Source: Streptomyces clavifer (lineage in GTDB: Bacteria; Actinomycetota; Actinomycetes; Streptomycetales; Streptomycetaceae). Taken from it: a stretch of 64,000 nucleotides of DNA. Below the pieces are notes generated by a model that worked only from the letters and a program-made list of their open reading frames with translations, had not been told where the DNA came from and ran no database searches. Where the stretch lies: positions 1 to 64,000 of the forward strand of contig BMWJ01000021.1 of assembly GCA_014651175.1 (NCBI GenBank), written 5' to 3'. Numbering within the stretch: position 1 is the first letter of the stretch; each line of letters starts with the position of its first letter. Shown one piece after another: positions 25,389-35,077 of this stretch. The position numbers and the translations under genes are program-made.

Positions 25389-25990
25389 TCAGCCGGCCGT
25401 CCCGGGGGCCTGGATCACAGGGGACTCAAGTCCCGTCGGCACCCTGCGGAACGTACGCCGGTAGGCCATCGGGGACACCCCGATCGCCGCGTGCAGATGC
25501 TGCTGCAGCGAGGCCCCCGTCGCGAAGCCCACCTCGCCCGCGATCCGGTCCACGGACAGATCGCTGGACTCGAGCAACTGCCGTGCTCGGTGGACCCGTT
25601 GCTGGATGAGCCAGCGTCCGGGGCTGGTGCCGGTCTCCTCCTGGAAGCGGCGCGCGAAGGTCCGTGCGCTCATCCGCGCGCCCGGCCAGGTCCGCGAGCG
25701 TCAGGGGTTCGTCGAGGCGCTCCAGGGCCCACACTGGAACCGCGCACTGCACACCGAAACCGACCCCGTACAGCGCCGCCGTCACCACCTGGCCCGTGCG
25801 GTCAACTCCGCCGGTGTAGGCGCTGACGGACGGCGCGCCGAGGGCGAGTGCGGTGGCCGGGTAGGCGACGATGGCGGGCGCGATGTTCAGAGGGTGGACC
25901 AGATGGCCGAGGCGGGCCACAGCCGAGACGGTAAGTATGCCGGCGAGGAGCAAACCGCCGAGTGCCGCCAGCCAGCCGCCAGTACACATG
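25389..25990 (-). pseudogene. AraC-family (GlxA/FtrA-type) regulator remnant
   Basis: The C-terminal double helix-turn-helix is present (MSARTFARRFQEETGTSPGR, LLESSDLSVDRIAGEVGFAT, SPMAYRRTFR). The piece just before it (LDEPLTLADLAGRA) is in another frame, so a frameshift lies near 25675. Farther upstream the frame is a hydrophobic, unrelated sequence (WLAALGGLLLAGILTVSAVA) rather than the expected GATase-like domain. The gene is truncated and chimeric. Confidence 0.7.
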
Positions 25991-26299
25991 CTGTCGCGGT
26001 CAGCGCCCACATCGCGGCTGCAGGCCGCAGTCGGGGAGCGCTCCACCGTACGAGCGTCGGTGCCACGTCGGCCTTGCTCGGTGACCTATCAATCAATCAC
26101 CCGGGAAGGTACGTCCTCCGCCGCGTGATCCACAGGTCTTGAGCGTTGCTCCTCTACCTCCCACCGTGGCAGGGTCGCCCCTCCGCCTGGGGGGGTGTCG
26201 GGGGTGCAGCTTGTTGAACAGGTCCACGGCAGGCGCGTACCCGCGTGTCCTACAGCCTGGCCACAGCTCTTCGCGTAGCTCTGCCCTACAGTCCTTGTC

Positions 26300-26878
26300 G
26301 TGTCCTTGGGGATGGCGTGCGCGCTCGCTTCTGCCTGTTGCTTCGGTATCGCGTCCGTTCTCCAGGCCGTCGCTGCGCGTGCCGTGGAGGCCGGATCAGC
26401 CTCCGGTGTCGACCCGGTGCTGTTGTTGCGCGTTCTGCGGCAGTGGCGTTACGCCGCAGGTCTCGCCCTCGACGCTCTCGGGTTCCTTCTTCAGGTCACC
26501 GCTTTGCGGTCGCTTCCTCTGTATGCGGTGGGCGCCTCGCTCGCCGCCAGTCTGGCGGTCACCGCCGTGGTGGCCTCCTGGCTTCTCGAGGCCCGACTGA
26601 GCACGGCGGAATGGGCCGCAGTGGCCACGATGTGCGCCGGGTTGGCGATGATCGTTCCCGCGTCCGGAGCCCAGGGGCAGCATCCCGGACCAGCCGCCCT
26701 GCGCTGGTCCCTGCTCGGTCTTGCCCTCGTCGTGCTCCTCATCGGCGCGCTTGCCGGGCGTTTCGCGGACCGGCCGCGCGCCTTGTTGCTGGGGCTTGGC
26801 GCGGGTGCGGGCCTCGGCGTGGTCGAGGTCGCGATCCGGCTGGTCGAATCCCTCACTTCGAGCTGGCGCGGCGTGTAG
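26300..26878 (+). pseudogene. DMT/EamA-type transporter, C-terminally truncated
   Basis: From GTG 26300 the 192-residue frame starts as a small multidrug/EamA-type membrane protein (MACALASACCFGIASVLQAV, AGLALDALGFLLQVTALRSL, VTAVVASWLLEARLS, then two more helices). About six membrane segments are present where a full member has about nine or ten in roughly 290 residues. After about residue 187 the frame runs out (SSWRGV, stop) and a TetR tail begins, so the 3' third was lost. Confidence 0.65.
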
Positions 26879-26914
26879 GGACCGGCAAGGCCCTGGCTTG
26901 CCGCGATACGAACT

Positions 26915-27193
26915 GTGAGCTCCGTCGAGCACCACGGCGACCCGGCGGACGGCTGCCCGGTCGCCGCGCTCGCCACCGACATCGCGCGCGAGGGCGGGGG
27001 ACGTGAGGCCCGTCGCGTCTACACCAAGGGGGTGGCCGACTTCGCCGACTTTCTCGCCACCGACGACCAGGACGGCCTCCTCCGCCTCTGCACCCTGTTC
27101 GGCGCACTGATCCTGTCCCGGGCCACCAAGGGCTCCCCAATGTCCGGGGAGATCCTCGCCGCCGCCCACGCAGCCTTGACCGAAGCAGGCTGA
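26915..27193 (+). pseudogene. TetR-family regulator, C-terminal half only
   Basis: The 92-residue frame contains DGCPVAALATDIAREGGGRE and later TLFGALILSRATKGSPMSGE followed by ILAAAHAALTEAG. This is the ligand domain of TetR proteins of the 'GCP.aALA.E...' group. No DNA-binding domain precedes it; the upstream DNA is the broken transporter gene. Confidence 0.7.
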
Positions 27194-27359
27194 TCAAGGG
27201 CGCGGTGCGGGTATACGTCGACCGCACGCGTGGGCGCAGAGGCGTCCGTGGCCGGCGGAGGCGTTGGAGGAAGGCCGCCGACGCCTGGCGCACCGACCCC
27301 GCTGTGCGCGAGTCGGTTCCGGGTCGCATGCCCGTGAAGTGTCGGTTGCGCAGCCGACG

Positions 27360-27971
27360 TCAACGTCTCAGCAAGACTGCGATCTGCTCCCGGATGTCGC
27401 GCAGGATCTCGTCGACGCTCGCGGCAACGTTCACGCTGGCCGCCATCGCGAGAAACATCACGGCGGACACCACGCGCGCCGTTGTCGCCGCGTCCGCCTC
27501 GCTGACCCGTGCGTCCCGGCGCAGCACGGCGGTCACGGCCTGCTCGGTCTGCCCGGTGATGGTGAGGGCCTCATGGTGGTGGGGTTCGGCGGGGTCGCCG
27601 AAGACCATCTCGCGCAGGTAGACGCGCCCGTTGTCGACCTGGGTCCGGTTGCATTCGACGACCGGCCGGACGATCGCCATCACGGCGTCCAGTGTCTCCG
27701 GGATGTTCTCGGCGTCCGCCCGGCCTCGTTCGAGTGCTTCGGCGTAGAGGGAGTTCTGGACGAGCAGGAGGAGCTCGCCCTTGGTCTTGGCGTAGAGGAA
27801 GAGCGTGCCGGTGCCGATGTCGGCCTTGTCGGCGATCTGCTGGGTGGTGACCTCGTCGATACCGCGTTCGGCGAACAGCTCGTGGGCCGCGGCGGTGATG
27901 CGGTCGAGCTTGAGCTGCTTGTTCCGCTCGCGCCGACCAACCGGCTGGGAAGCGCCTGGCATGCGGGGCAC
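27360..27971 (-). CDS. TetR-family regulator of the OYE operon
   Basis: 203 residues. The N-terminal helix-turn-helix is complete (LDRITAAAHELFAERGIDEV, QQIADKADIGTGTLFLYAKT). The C-terminal helices are unassigned. It is divergent from the alkene reductase gene with about 180 bases between them, and an ACTGAACTCAGT palindrome sits 20-32 bases before its own start. It probably represses both directions and is relieved by an electrophile or substrate of the enzymes. Confidence 0.9.
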   Translation of the reverse strand: MPRMPGASQPVGRRERNKQLKLDRITAAAHELFAERGIDEVTTQQIADKADIGTGTLFLYAKTKGELLLLVQNSLYAEALERGRADAENIPETLDAVMAIVRPVVECNRTQVDNGRVYLREMVFGDPAEPHHHEALTITGQTEQAVTAVLRRDARVSEADAATTARVVSAVMFLAMAASVNVAASVDEILRDIREQIAVLLRR

Positions 27972-27991
27972 CTTTCGGGGAATTTATTCTG

Positions 27992-28003
27992 ACTGAACTC
28001 AGT
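27992..28003. promoter_or_regulatory. Candidate TetR operator between regulator and OYE genes
   Basis: ACTGAACTCAGT is a near-perfect palindrome in a local A+T-rich patch, TTATTCTGACTGAACTCAGT. It is centred in the divergent promoter region. Confidence 0.5.
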
Positions 28004-28149
28004 TATGAGTATAGTCGTTACTGATGGGAATCAGATGCGGCTTTTCCGCCATCGTCCCACGACGACGCCCACCCGGGCCCTCTTGATCCACAGCGGACAC
28101 CGGCGACCGGCGACCGATCCAACGCTCGAACTTAAGGACCACGCATTCC

Positions 28150-29235
28150 ATGAGCACGCCTTCCTCCCTCTGGCAGCCCTTCAAGCTCGGCCGTGTCGAG
28201 CTCCCGCACCGCCTCGCCATGGCACCGCTGACCCGCAGCCGGGCGAACGCCGACGGCACGCCCGGCCCGCTTGCCGCCACCTACTACAGTCAGCGCGCCT
28301 CCCTCGGGCTGATCATCACCGAGGGCACGCAGCCCTCGGCCGACGGCCAGGGTTACCCCAACACGCCGGGCATCCACACCCCCGAGCAGGTCGCAGGCTG
28401 GCGCGAGGTCACCGACGCCGTGCACGCGGGCGGCGGGGCACTGTTCATCCAGCTGATGCACGTCGGACGCATGTCCCACCCGGACAACACCCCGCACCAC
28501 CGCCGACCGGTCGCCCCCTCCGCGATCTCCGCCGACCAGGACATCTTCACCGCGACCGGCCCGAAGAAGACCCCGGTCCCGCGCGAGCTGAACATTCAGG
28601 ACATCCAGACCACCATCGCGGACTTCCGGCACGCCGCCGCCTCCGCGATCGCCGCCGGCGCGGACGGGGTGGAGATCCACGGCGCGAACGGCTATCTGCT
28701 GCACCAGTTCCTCTCCCCGAACGCCAACCACCGCACCGACACCTACGGCGGCTCGGTCGAGAACCGCTCCCGCCTCGTCGTCGAGGTCGCCCGGGCGGTG
28801 GGCGAGGAGATCGGCGCGGACCGGGTCGGCATCCGCCTGTCCCCCTCAATGCCGCTGGGCGGGATCGACGAGGGCGACGCCGAGGCCGTCCGCGCCCAGT
28901 ACCGCCACCTGGTGGGCGAGCTGGCCCCGCTGAGCCTCGCCTACCTGCATGTCCATCACGTCGGCGACGACGAACTGCTGCGCTCCTTCCGTGAGGTGTG
29001 GCCGACTGCCCTGCTCGTGGTCCGCTACGGGCGCACCCGCGAGCAGATCGCCGACGACATCGACGCGGGCCTGGCCGACATCGCGCCGCTGGGCCGCTTC
29101 GCGCTGGCCAACCCCGACATCGTCGAGCGCCTGCGCACCGGTGCCCCGCTCAACGAGATCGACCCGGCCACCCTGTACGGCGGCGGCGAGGCCGGATACA
29201 CCAACTACCCGACCCTCGCCGGGACCCAAGCCTGA
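28150..29235 (+). CDS. Alkene reductase, Old Yellow Enzyme family (NemA-like)
   Basis: 361 residues, normal length for an FMN-dependent OYE. The FMN/substrate residues are in place: APLTRSRAN near 25-33, the [11 protein letters not shown] strand, [10 protein letters not shown] and [20 protein letters not shown] (substrate-binding His177 and Asn180, proton donor Tyr182), then RYG near the C-terminus. It reduces activated C=C bonds (enones, nitroesters) with NAD(P)H. It opens a co-directional set with a dihydrolipoyl dehydrogenase and an esterase and is divergent from a TetR gene, a common electrophile-response arrangement. Confidence 0.93.
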   Translation: MSTPSSLWQPFKLGRVELPHRLAMAPLTRSRANADGTPGPLAATYYSQRASLGLIITEGTQPSADGQGYPNTPGIHTPEQVAGWREVTDAVHAGGGALFIQLMHVGRMSHPDNTPHHRRPVAPSAISADQDIFTATGPKKTPVPRELNIQDIQTTIADFRHAAASAIAAGADGVEIHGANGYLLHQFLSPNANHRTDTYGGSVENRSRLVVEVARAVGEEIGADRVGIRLSPSMPLGGIDEGDAEAVRAQYRHLVGELAPLSLAYLHVHHVGDDELLRSFREVWPTALLVVRYGRTREQIADDIDAGLADIAPLGRFALANPDIVERLRTGAPLNEIDPATLYGGGEAGYTNYPTLAGTQA

Positions 29236-29248
29236 CCCCTACCCAACC

Positions 29249-29282
29249 GTCCTGCCGGGCGCCCCGGCGCGCCCGGCAGGAC
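29249..29282 (+). terminator. 14-bp perfect stem-loop between OYE and dehydrogenase genes
   Basis: GTCCTGCCGGGCGC (29249-29262) pairs fully with GCGCCCGGCAGGAC (29269-29282) around a six-base loop. It may attenuate read-through into the next gene or protect the upstream message. Confidence 0.6.
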
Positions 29283-29321
29283 GATGGACAAGCCGGACAG
29301 CGAAAGCAGGAAGGATCCTCC

Positions 29322-30725
29322 GTGAGCAGCACGCACTACGACGTCGCCGTCCTCGGTGCGGGACCCGGCGGATACGTCGCCGCGATCCGCGCCGCCCAGC
29401 TGGGCAAGAGTGTCGCCGTCATCGAGAAGCAGTACTGGGGAGGCGTCTGCCTGAACGTCGGCTGCATTCCCTCCAAGGCGCTGTTGCGCAACGCCGAAAT
29501 CGCCCACATCTTTCACCACCAGGCCAAGCAGTTCGGCATCTCGGGCGACGTGAGCTTCGACTACGGCGCCGCCTACGACCGCAGCCGCCAGGTCGCCGAC
29601 GGCCGGGTCAAAGGCGTGCACTTCCTCATGAAGAAGAACGCCATCACCGAGATCGACGGCCACGGCACCTTCACCGACGCCCGCACCATCGATGTCGCCC
29701 TCACCGCCGGCGGCACGCAGAAGGTCACCTTCGACGACGCCGTCATCGCCACCGGCTCCACCGTGAAGCTGCTGCCCGGCGTCGAGCTCAGCGAGAACGT
29801 CGTCACCTACGAGACCCAGATCCTCTCGCGCGAGCTGCCCGCCTCGATTGTCATCGTCGGCGCCGGGGCGATCGGCATGGAGTTCGCCTACGTACTGCGC
29901 AACTACGGTGTCGAGGTCACGATCCTCGAATTCCTCGACCGCGCGCTGCCCAACGAGGACGCCGAGGTGTCCAAGGAGATCACTCGCCAGTACAAGAAGC
30001 TCGGCGTCACCCTCCTGACCTCCACCAAGGTCGAGACCGTCAAGGACGAGGGAACCTCCGTCACGGTCACCTACACCGCGGCCGACGGCAAGCGGTCGGA
30101 GATCCGTACCGACAAGGTCCTCATGTCCGTCGGCTTCGCACCGCGCACCGCCGGATACGGCCTGGAGAACACCGGCGTCACCCTCACCGACCGGGGCGCC
30201 ATCGCGATCGACGAGCACATGCGCACCACTGCGCCGCACCTGTACGCGATCGGCGACGTCACCGCCAAGCTCCAGCTCGCGCACGTCGCCGAGGCGCAGG
30301 GCGTCGTCGCCGCCGAGACCCTCGCCGGGGCCGAGACGATGCCGTTGAGCGACTACCGGATGATGCCGCGTGCGACCTTCAGCCAGCCGCAGGTCGCTTC
30401 GTTCGGGCTCACCGAGCAGCAGGCCCGCGACGAAGGCCACGACGTGCTGGTCACCAAGTTCCCCTTTACCGCCAACGGCAAGGCCCACGGCCTCGGCGAA
30501 CCGGGCGGCTTCGTCAAGCTCGTCGCCGACTCGAAGCACGGCGAGCTCCTCGGTGGACACATGGTCGGCGCGGACGTCGCGGAACTTCTTCCCGAGCTCA
30601 CCCTCGCGCAGAAGTGGGACCTGACCGCCACCGAACTGGCCCGCAACGTCCACACCCACCCCACCCTCGGCGAAGCACTCCAGGAAGCGTTCCACGGCCT
30701 CACCGGCCACATGATCAACCTCTGA
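29322..30725 (+). CDS. Dihydrolipoyl dehydrogenase (stand-alone)
   Basis: 467 residues from GTG 29322 (AAGGATCC upstream). FAD motif [18 protein letters not shown], redox disulfide [13 protein letters not shown] (Cys43, Cys48), NAD motif [15 protein letters not shown], second FAD motif HLYAIGDVT and the C-terminal catalytic His in [13 protein letters not shown] are all present. It oxidises dihydrolipoyl groups with NAD+. No E1/E2 or glycine-cleavage genes are near, so here it may act as a general thiol/electron shuttle linked to the OYE system. The operon context is inferred from direction and spacing. Confidence 0.92.
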   Translation: MSSTHYDVAVLGAGPGGYVAAIRAAQLGKSVAVIEKQYWGGVCLNVGCIPSKALLRNAEIAHIFHHQAKQFGISGDVSFDYGAAYDRSRQVADGRVKGVHFLMKKNAITEIDGHGTFTDARTIDVALTAGGTQKVTFDDAVIATGSTVKLLPGVELSENVVTYETQILSRELPASIVIVGAGAIGMEFAYVLRNYGVEVTILEFLDRALPNEDAEVSKEITRQYKKLGVTLLTSTKVETVKDEGTSVTVTYTAADGKRSEIRTDKVLMSVGFAPRTAGYGLENTGVTLTDRGAIAIDEHMRTTAPHLYAIGDVTAKLQLAHVAEAQGVVAAETLAGAETMPLSDYRMMPRATFSQPQVASFGLTEQQARDEGHDVLVTKFPFTANGKAHGLGEPGGFVKLVADSKHGELLGGHMVGADVAELLPELTLAQKWDLTATELARNVHTHPTLGEALQEAFHGLTGHMINL

Positions 30726-30733
30726 TCCCCGGT

Positions 30734-30751
30734 CGGCCGATCAGTCGGCCG
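30734..30751 (+). terminator. Small stem-loop after the dehydrogenase gene
   Basis: CGGCCGA (30734-30740) pairs with TCGGCCG (30745-30751) around TCAG, eight bases past the stop. It is weak and could allow read-through to the esterase gene 29 bases further on. Confidence 0.4.
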
Positions 30752-30779
30752 CCACCCGTTCCGAGCAAGGAGCACCACC

Positions 30780-31691
30780 ATGGCAGTCAGCCGGCAGCAG
30801 CACGAGTTCGCGGAGTTCCAGGCCCGCACGAGCGCGAAGTCGGGCGTACCCGGCCTCGACCTCGCCGTGGTCCGCGACATCATCGACTCCTACCAGCGCG
30901 CCTCGACCGAACCCGAAGGCGTCAGCTACGCCGAGGTCGACGCGGGCGGCGTCCCCGCCCTGTGGGCCATCCCCGAGGGCGCCGACCCCGACAAGGCGCT
31001 GCTCCACTTCCACTTCGGCGGATCCGTCACCGCCTCCATGTACTCCGACCGCAAGGCGGCCGGTCACATTGCCAAGGCCACCGGCGTGCGCTCACTGGTC
31101 GTGGACTTCCGCCTGGCGCCCGAGCACCCCTACCCTGCACAGCTCGACGACGCCGAGACCGCCTACCGCTGGCTGCTCTCCCAGGGCTACGAGCCGAAGA
31201 ACATCGGCAGCACCGGGCACTCCATCGGCGGCACCCTCGCCGTGCTGCTCCCGCTGCGCCTCCTCGCGAAGGGTGAGGCGACCCCGGGCGCGATCGTCAG
31301 CGTCTCACCGTGGACCGACCTCACCATCCAGAACCCTTCGGTCGACGCGAACGAAGACAACGACAAGATGCTCAGCAGGGCCACACTCGAACTCTTCCGG
31401 TCAGCCTGGCTCCAGGACCCCGCCGTGGACTTCACCGACCCGCAGATCAGCCTCGTGAACGCCGACCTGACCGGCCTGCCGCCCACCACCGTCCACTACG
31501 GCGAATACGAGACCCTCGCCGACGACGGCGCCGCGCTCGGCCGCCGCCTCGCCGAATTCAAGATCACCTCCGAGGTCCACCCGCTGCCCGAAGGCCAGCA
31601 CTCCTTCATCCTCAGCGCCGGACGCGTACCCGAGACCGACCAGGCCATCCAGCAGATGGGCCAGTGGCTCCGCCGGCACCTCGGCACCTGA
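30780..31691 (+). CDS. Alpha/beta-hydrolase, hormone-sensitive-lipase-type esterase
   Basis: 303 residues. The oxyanion motif is HFHFGG (residues 76-81, replacing the usual HGGG). The DFRLAPEHPYPA signature follows, the nucleophile elbow is GHSIGG (Ser148), and the His lies in PEGQHSFIL. This places it in the HSL/bacterial esterase family acting on short acyl esters. The start ATG follows AGCAAGGAG. It is the last gene of the OYE run, ending at a 23-bp hairpin, and fits a small-molecule detoxification role. Confidence 0.9.
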   Translation: MAVSRQQHEFAEFQARTSAKSGVPGLDLAVVRDIIDSYQRASTEPEGVSYAEVDAGGVPALWAIPEGADPDKALLHFHFGGSVTASMYSDRKAAGHIAKATGVRSLVVDFRLAPEHPYPAQLDDAETAYRWLLSQGYEPKNIGSTGHSIGGTLAVLLPLRLLAKGEATPGAIVSVSPWTDLTIQNPSVDANEDNDKMLSRATLELFRSAWLQDPAVDFTDPQISLVNADLTGLPPTTVHYGEYETLADDGAALGRRLAEFKITSEVHPLPEGQHSFILSAGRVPETDQAIQQMGQWLRRHLGT

Positions 31692-31734
31692 ACCCCAGCG
31701 GAGAGCGGCGCTCGAAAGACCGCCGCGGCAGCGG

Positions 31735-31784
31735 GACACCGCGATGTCGGCGACCGGAGAACCGGTCGCCGACATCGCGGTGTC
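31735..31784. terminator. Very strong bidirectional terminator (23-bp perfect stem)
   Basis: GACACCGCGATGTCGGCGAC-CGG (31735-31757) pairs perfectly with 31762-31784 around the loop AGAA. It lies between the convergent esterase and thioesterase genes. Confidence 0.9.
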
Positions 31785-31801
31785 TCACTTGCCTCAGAAC
31801 G

Positions 31802-32317
31802 TCACACGGGCACCGGGAAGAGCAGGCAGCTACTGGTGGCGTGCGCGAGCAGGCGGTCCGCCGCGTCAACCAACTGGGCCTGGGCGAGCGCGGTCCGGCG
31901 ACCAGCATTGAGCACCGTGCCGACAGCGCGCACCCGGCCCGTGTCCACGGTGACCGGCCGCAGGAACTTCACCGTCAGATCGAGCGACGTGTACGCGATC
32001 CCCTGCGGGAGCGTGGACTGGACGGCGCAGCCCGCCGCGGAGTCGAGCAGAGTGGCGAACACGCCGCCGTGCATGCTGCCGATCGGGTTGTAGTGCTCCT
32101 CGCCCGGCACCAGGGAGAAGACCGCTCTGCCGTGCTCCACCTCGTCCAGGGTGAAGTCGAGGGTGCGGCCGACGGGTGCCGCGGCAAGCCGCCCCGCCTG
32201 CACCTCGCGCAGAAAGTCGAGACCGGCCATGCCCGCAGCGGCCTGCGCCGGGATCGCCGGATCATCCCAGCTGTACGTACGTGTTCGCCCCACAGCCCAG
32301 CGCCTTCCCTCTATCAT
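31802..32317 (-). CDS. PaaI-type hotdog thioesterase
   Basis: 171 residues with the hotdog signature IGSMHGGVFATLLDSAAG (HGG...D) followed by LDLTVKFLRPV, as in PaaI and related acyl-CoA thioesterases. It should hydrolyse small aromatic or aliphatic acyl-CoA. It is divergent from an HxlR regulator gene, which is the probable controller. The start ATG overlaps one of two repeated CATCTGACT elements. Confidence 0.88.
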   Translation of the reverse strand: MIEGRRWAVGRTRTYSWDDPAIPAQAAAGMAGLDFLREVQAGRLAAAPVGRTLDFTLDEVEHGRAVFSLVPGEEHYNPIGSMHGGVFATLLDSAAGCAVQSTLPQGIAYTSLDLTVKFLRPVTVDTGRVRAVGTVLNAGRRTALAQAQLVDAADRLLAHATSSCLLFPVPV

Positions 32318-32361
32318 CTGACTTTCCTAAGTGAAGCTAGCTGCGCCCTCATCTGACTGTC
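32315..32361. promoter_or_regulatory. Direct repeat in the thioesterase/HxlR divergent promoter
   Basis: CATCTGACTTTC (32315-32326) and CATCTGACTGTC (32350-32361) repeat with a 35-base period between the divergent genes. They could be HxlR binding sites, though one covers the thioesterase start codon. Confidence 0.35.
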
Positions 32362-32393
32362 AATGACGAAGCCAGGGGCTCTACGATGACCGG

Positions 32394-32867
32394 ATGGAGT
32401 GGCTTGAGGTGAGCACCGAGAACTGCCCGGTCCAGCGCGCACTGGAGGTGGTCGGGGAGAAATGGACGCTGCTGATCCTGCGCGACGCCGTCAACGGGGT
32501 ACGCCGCTTCGACGACTTCCACCGTCACATCGGCCTCTCGGAGGCCGTCCTCAGCGACCGCCTACGGAAGCTGACCTCAGCCGGCGTATTGAAGACTGTC
32601 GCCTACCGGGAGCCGGGCCGCCGCTCCCGTAGCGAGTACCACCTGACTCGCAAAGGATGGGACCTGTGGCCCGTCCTGGTGGCGCTCAGCCAGTGGGGCG
32701 AGACCCACGCCGTCGGCCCCGAGAGCCCAGGCCCCGCCCTGAACGTCACCCACACTGACTGCGGCGCCCCGGTCCACGTCACCGTCCAGTGCTCCGCAGA
32801 GCACACCCCCCTGACTTCCAAGGACGTCACCGTCCGACTGGGGTCAGGCGACCGACGTCTCTCGTAG
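32394..32867 (+). CDS. HxlR-family transcriptional regulator
   Basis: 157 residues with the HxlR winged helix: CPVQRALEVVGEKWTLLILR, RRFDDFHRHIGLSEAVLSDR, then LRKLTSAGVLKTVAYR. The single Cys before PVQRAL is the conserved redox or ligand-sensing Cys of the family. The C-terminal extension carries a second Cys pair (TDCGAPVHVTVQC). It sits divergently next to a thioesterase gene. Its 3' end overlaps the convergent DUF3592-like gene by 24 bases. Confidence 0.92.
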   Translation: MEWLEVSTENCPVQRALEVVGEKWTLLILRDAVNGVRRFDDFHRHIGLSEAVLSDRLRKLTSAGVLKTVAYREPGRRSRSEYHLTRKGWDLWPVLVALSQWGETHAVGPESPGPALNVTHTDCGAPVHVTVQCSAEHTPLTSKDVTVRLGSGDRRLS

Positions 32868-33206
32868 GCCATTAGCCCCGGGCGAGCAGCCGCCACGCAA
32901 CGCAAGGAAGAGCTGGTAACCGGTGAGCCCAAGTCCGCCGCAGGCCATACCGACGCCGACGACTGCCACCAGCGCCATCACGACCTGGCCATAGAGAGGC
33001 TGGCGGGCGGAGGCGCGGCTGGGATTGCGTGGATCGTAACTGAGCTCCAACTGCTGCCCGCCGGTCGGCTCCCGGAAGAAGTGCAGCCCGCCGGTCTGGT
33101 CCGCGTACCGGTACACCTTCGTCCTATCGGTGTAATGGTCGAGTTCGGCCATCACCGCAATGCCGTGCCTGGAGAGGCTCAGCCCGTCGTACAAGCCCCG
33201 TCCCAA
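32844..33206 (-). CDS. DUF3592-like membrane protein, 5' end probably lost
   Basis: The 120-residue frame contains DRTKVYRYADQTGGLHFFRE, then LSYDPRNPSRASA, the DUF3592 core ('v.YdP.nP..a'), followed by a membrane helix VVMALVAVVGVGMACGGLGL. Full members start with another membrane helix that is missing here, and the only start is a TTG exactly where a TerC remnant begins on the other strand. A deletion has probably removed both 5' ends. Confidence 0.6.
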   Translation of the reverse strand: MGRGLYDGLSLSRHGIAVMAELDHYTDRTKVYRYADQTGGLHFFREPTGGQQLELSYDPRNPSRASARQPLYGQVVMALVAVVGVGMACGGLGLTGYQLFLALRGGCSPGANGLRETSVA

Positions 33207-34168
33207 TGACAGTCGACTTGCTTGCCCACCGAAACGCGCATGTCATTGGCTTCAAAGGAAGCGGCCTGGTGGAGCGTGCTGTGGGTGAGCCTCGCGCTCA
33301 TCTTCGGCGGTGTGGTCTCCTTCGTCCTTCTTCGTCCTCGGGGCGACCGCGGGGACGGAATACACGACAGCCTGGCTAATGGAGAAGAGCCTTTCAGTCG
33401 ACAACCTCTTCGTCTTCGCGCTGATCTTCGCCTATTTCAAGGTGCCCCGGGAATATCAGCACCGGGTGCTGTTCTTCGGCGTCGTCGGCGCTCTGGTATT
33501 CCGAGCCATCTTCCTGACGCTCGACTTCGCGGTCGTGAACCGCTTCACCTTCGTGCTGTTCCTCTTCGCCGCGATTCTCTTCTACAGCGCCTTCAAAATC
33601 CTCAAGGGCGAGGACGACAGCTTCGACCCGGGCAAGAGTTTCGCGGTGCGCATGCTGCGGAAGATCATGCCGGTCCGGGACGAGTACGCGGGCACGCGCT
33701 TCGTCATCAAGAAGGAGGGGAGGCGGGTCGCAACTCCGCTGCTCGCGGTGGTCGCCGCGATCGAGGCGGCCGACCTGCTCTTCGCCGTCGACAGCGTGCC
33801 CGCCGTGCTGGGCGGTCAGCGACGACGCCTTCATCGTCTACACCAGCAACGCGTTCGCCATCCTGGGGCTGCGGGCTCTGTACATCCTGCTGGCGGGGCT
33901 GTTGGACCGCTTTCACTACCCGAGCATGGGCCTGGCGATCATTCTGGCCTTCATCGCCATCAAGCTCGTCCTTCAAGCCTCGCACAAGATGATCAGTACC
34001 TCCATTCCGGAGATTCCCTCGCCGATCAGCCCGGTGGTGATCGTCGCCATTCTGACGGTCTCGATTGTGCTCAGCATTCGGCGCCCACCGCCGAACACGT
34101 ACACCGGAGAGAGTGCGGTTGGCACGGAGAGTCGGAAGAAGCCATCTGGCGGTAAACCCGCAAAGTAA
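33206..34168 (+). pseudogene. TerC-family membrane protein, truncated and frameshifted
   Basis: TerC sequence is spread over several frames: VDLLAHRNAHVI, then KEAAWWSVLWVSLALIFGG, then AGTEYTTAWLMEKSLSVDNL with FVFALIFAYFKVP, ADLLFAVDSVPAVL, and finally the C-terminal helices (YPSMGLAIILAFIAIKLVLQ). Frame changes occur near 33250, 33330 and 33815; the last is one extra G before the expected AVSDDAFIVYTSNA. The first membrane helix is missing. TerC proteins are metal/tellurite-linked membrane proteins; this copy is inactive as read. Confidence 0.85.
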
Positions 34169-34404
34169 CCGGGCAGCCAATGGCCGGGCAAAGCGGACGG
34201 AAAAACCTTCCAAAGCGCGATGCCCGGCCTACCTTAAATGAATGGCCAGCAAAGAGCGTGAGACCCAGCAGCGGCAGCGGGCCGCCTTCAACCCCACCTG
34301 CAAGCATCCCGTCGCCTCCGAGATCAGGCACCACAAGATCCTCGGGACCTTCGCCCCCGCGCCCGGGACCCTGCAAGAACCCGGGCTGCGGGAACTATCG
34401 CGCG

Positions 34405-34660
34405 ATCCGTTCTGCTGCTTCACTACCAGCCTGGACCTGCAGACGTTCTTCGACTGCAACCAGCGGGCAATTGCGCACTTCAACTTGGTCCCGATGACGA
34501 TCGTCTACGACCGGACCAAGACGGTCGTGCGCCGTCACGTTGCTCCAGGTGAGATGGTCCCGCTGCATCCGGAGGCCGTCAAATTTGCCGGCCACTGACT
34601 TCGACATCGAGGTGCTGGCCGCCTACCGGCCCCAGGGCAAGGGCCGCGTCGAAACCACCT
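34405..34660 (+). pseudogene. IS21-family IstA transposase fragment
   Basis: VPMTIVYDRTKTVVRRHVAP, then MVPLHPEAVKFAGH and, in another frame, FDIEVLAAYRPQGKGRVE match the integrase core of actinobacterial IS21 IstA proteins. Nothing on either side continues the homology. The intervening stretch from 34169 has no recognisable gene. Confidence 0.75.
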
Positions 34661-35077
34661 CCAACTCCTACAGCCTACTCGTGCGACCGGTCTTGACCGG
34701 GCGTCAGCCAGGCTGTTTAGATCACCCGCATGAAGCGCTGCCAGGAGTTCACGCGACGACGCCACGTCGATCTCGTGCGTACCGCAGGCGCTCTCTGTCT
34801 CCCCGTCGGCTGACAGCACGCGGGGTGCTCCGCGCCCACTTCTCCGCAGCGGCTCCGCCGCCGTTCGCCCCCAGATGAACGTGCGGGCGTCTCAGCCGGC
34901 CGGAGCCGTCTCCGAGTACGCCTGAGCCCGCCGCCGGACTCCCCCGGAACCTGCCCGCCCTCGCGAGCCGTCGCCGGCAACTCTTCCGCAGTTCATCCGA
35001 CACGCACGGATCAGAGGGAGGTCGCCGCCCCCTGCCGTGCTCTCCCGATACTCCGCACCAGAAAGGACCGCCTCGTC
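34661..35077. other. Intergenic, promoter side of the secreted propeller gene
   Basis: About 415 bases with no gene. AAGGA at 35064-35068 lies near the GTG start of the next gene. Confidence 0.35.

Noticed and set aside
29205-30710. 501-codon minus-strand frame over the dihydrolipoyl dehydrogenase gene
   Set aside because: It is antisense to an enzyme with all catalytic motifs, and its composition is that of a shadow frame.
28949-31276. 775-codon plus-strand frame spanning three genes
   Set aside because: It is out of frame with the OYE, dehydrogenase and esterase genes and is Arg/His-rich throughout, so it is a shadow.
34661-35077. Possible gene between the IS21 scrap and the secreted protein
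   Set aside because: Open frames here are all shadows or lack starts and domains.
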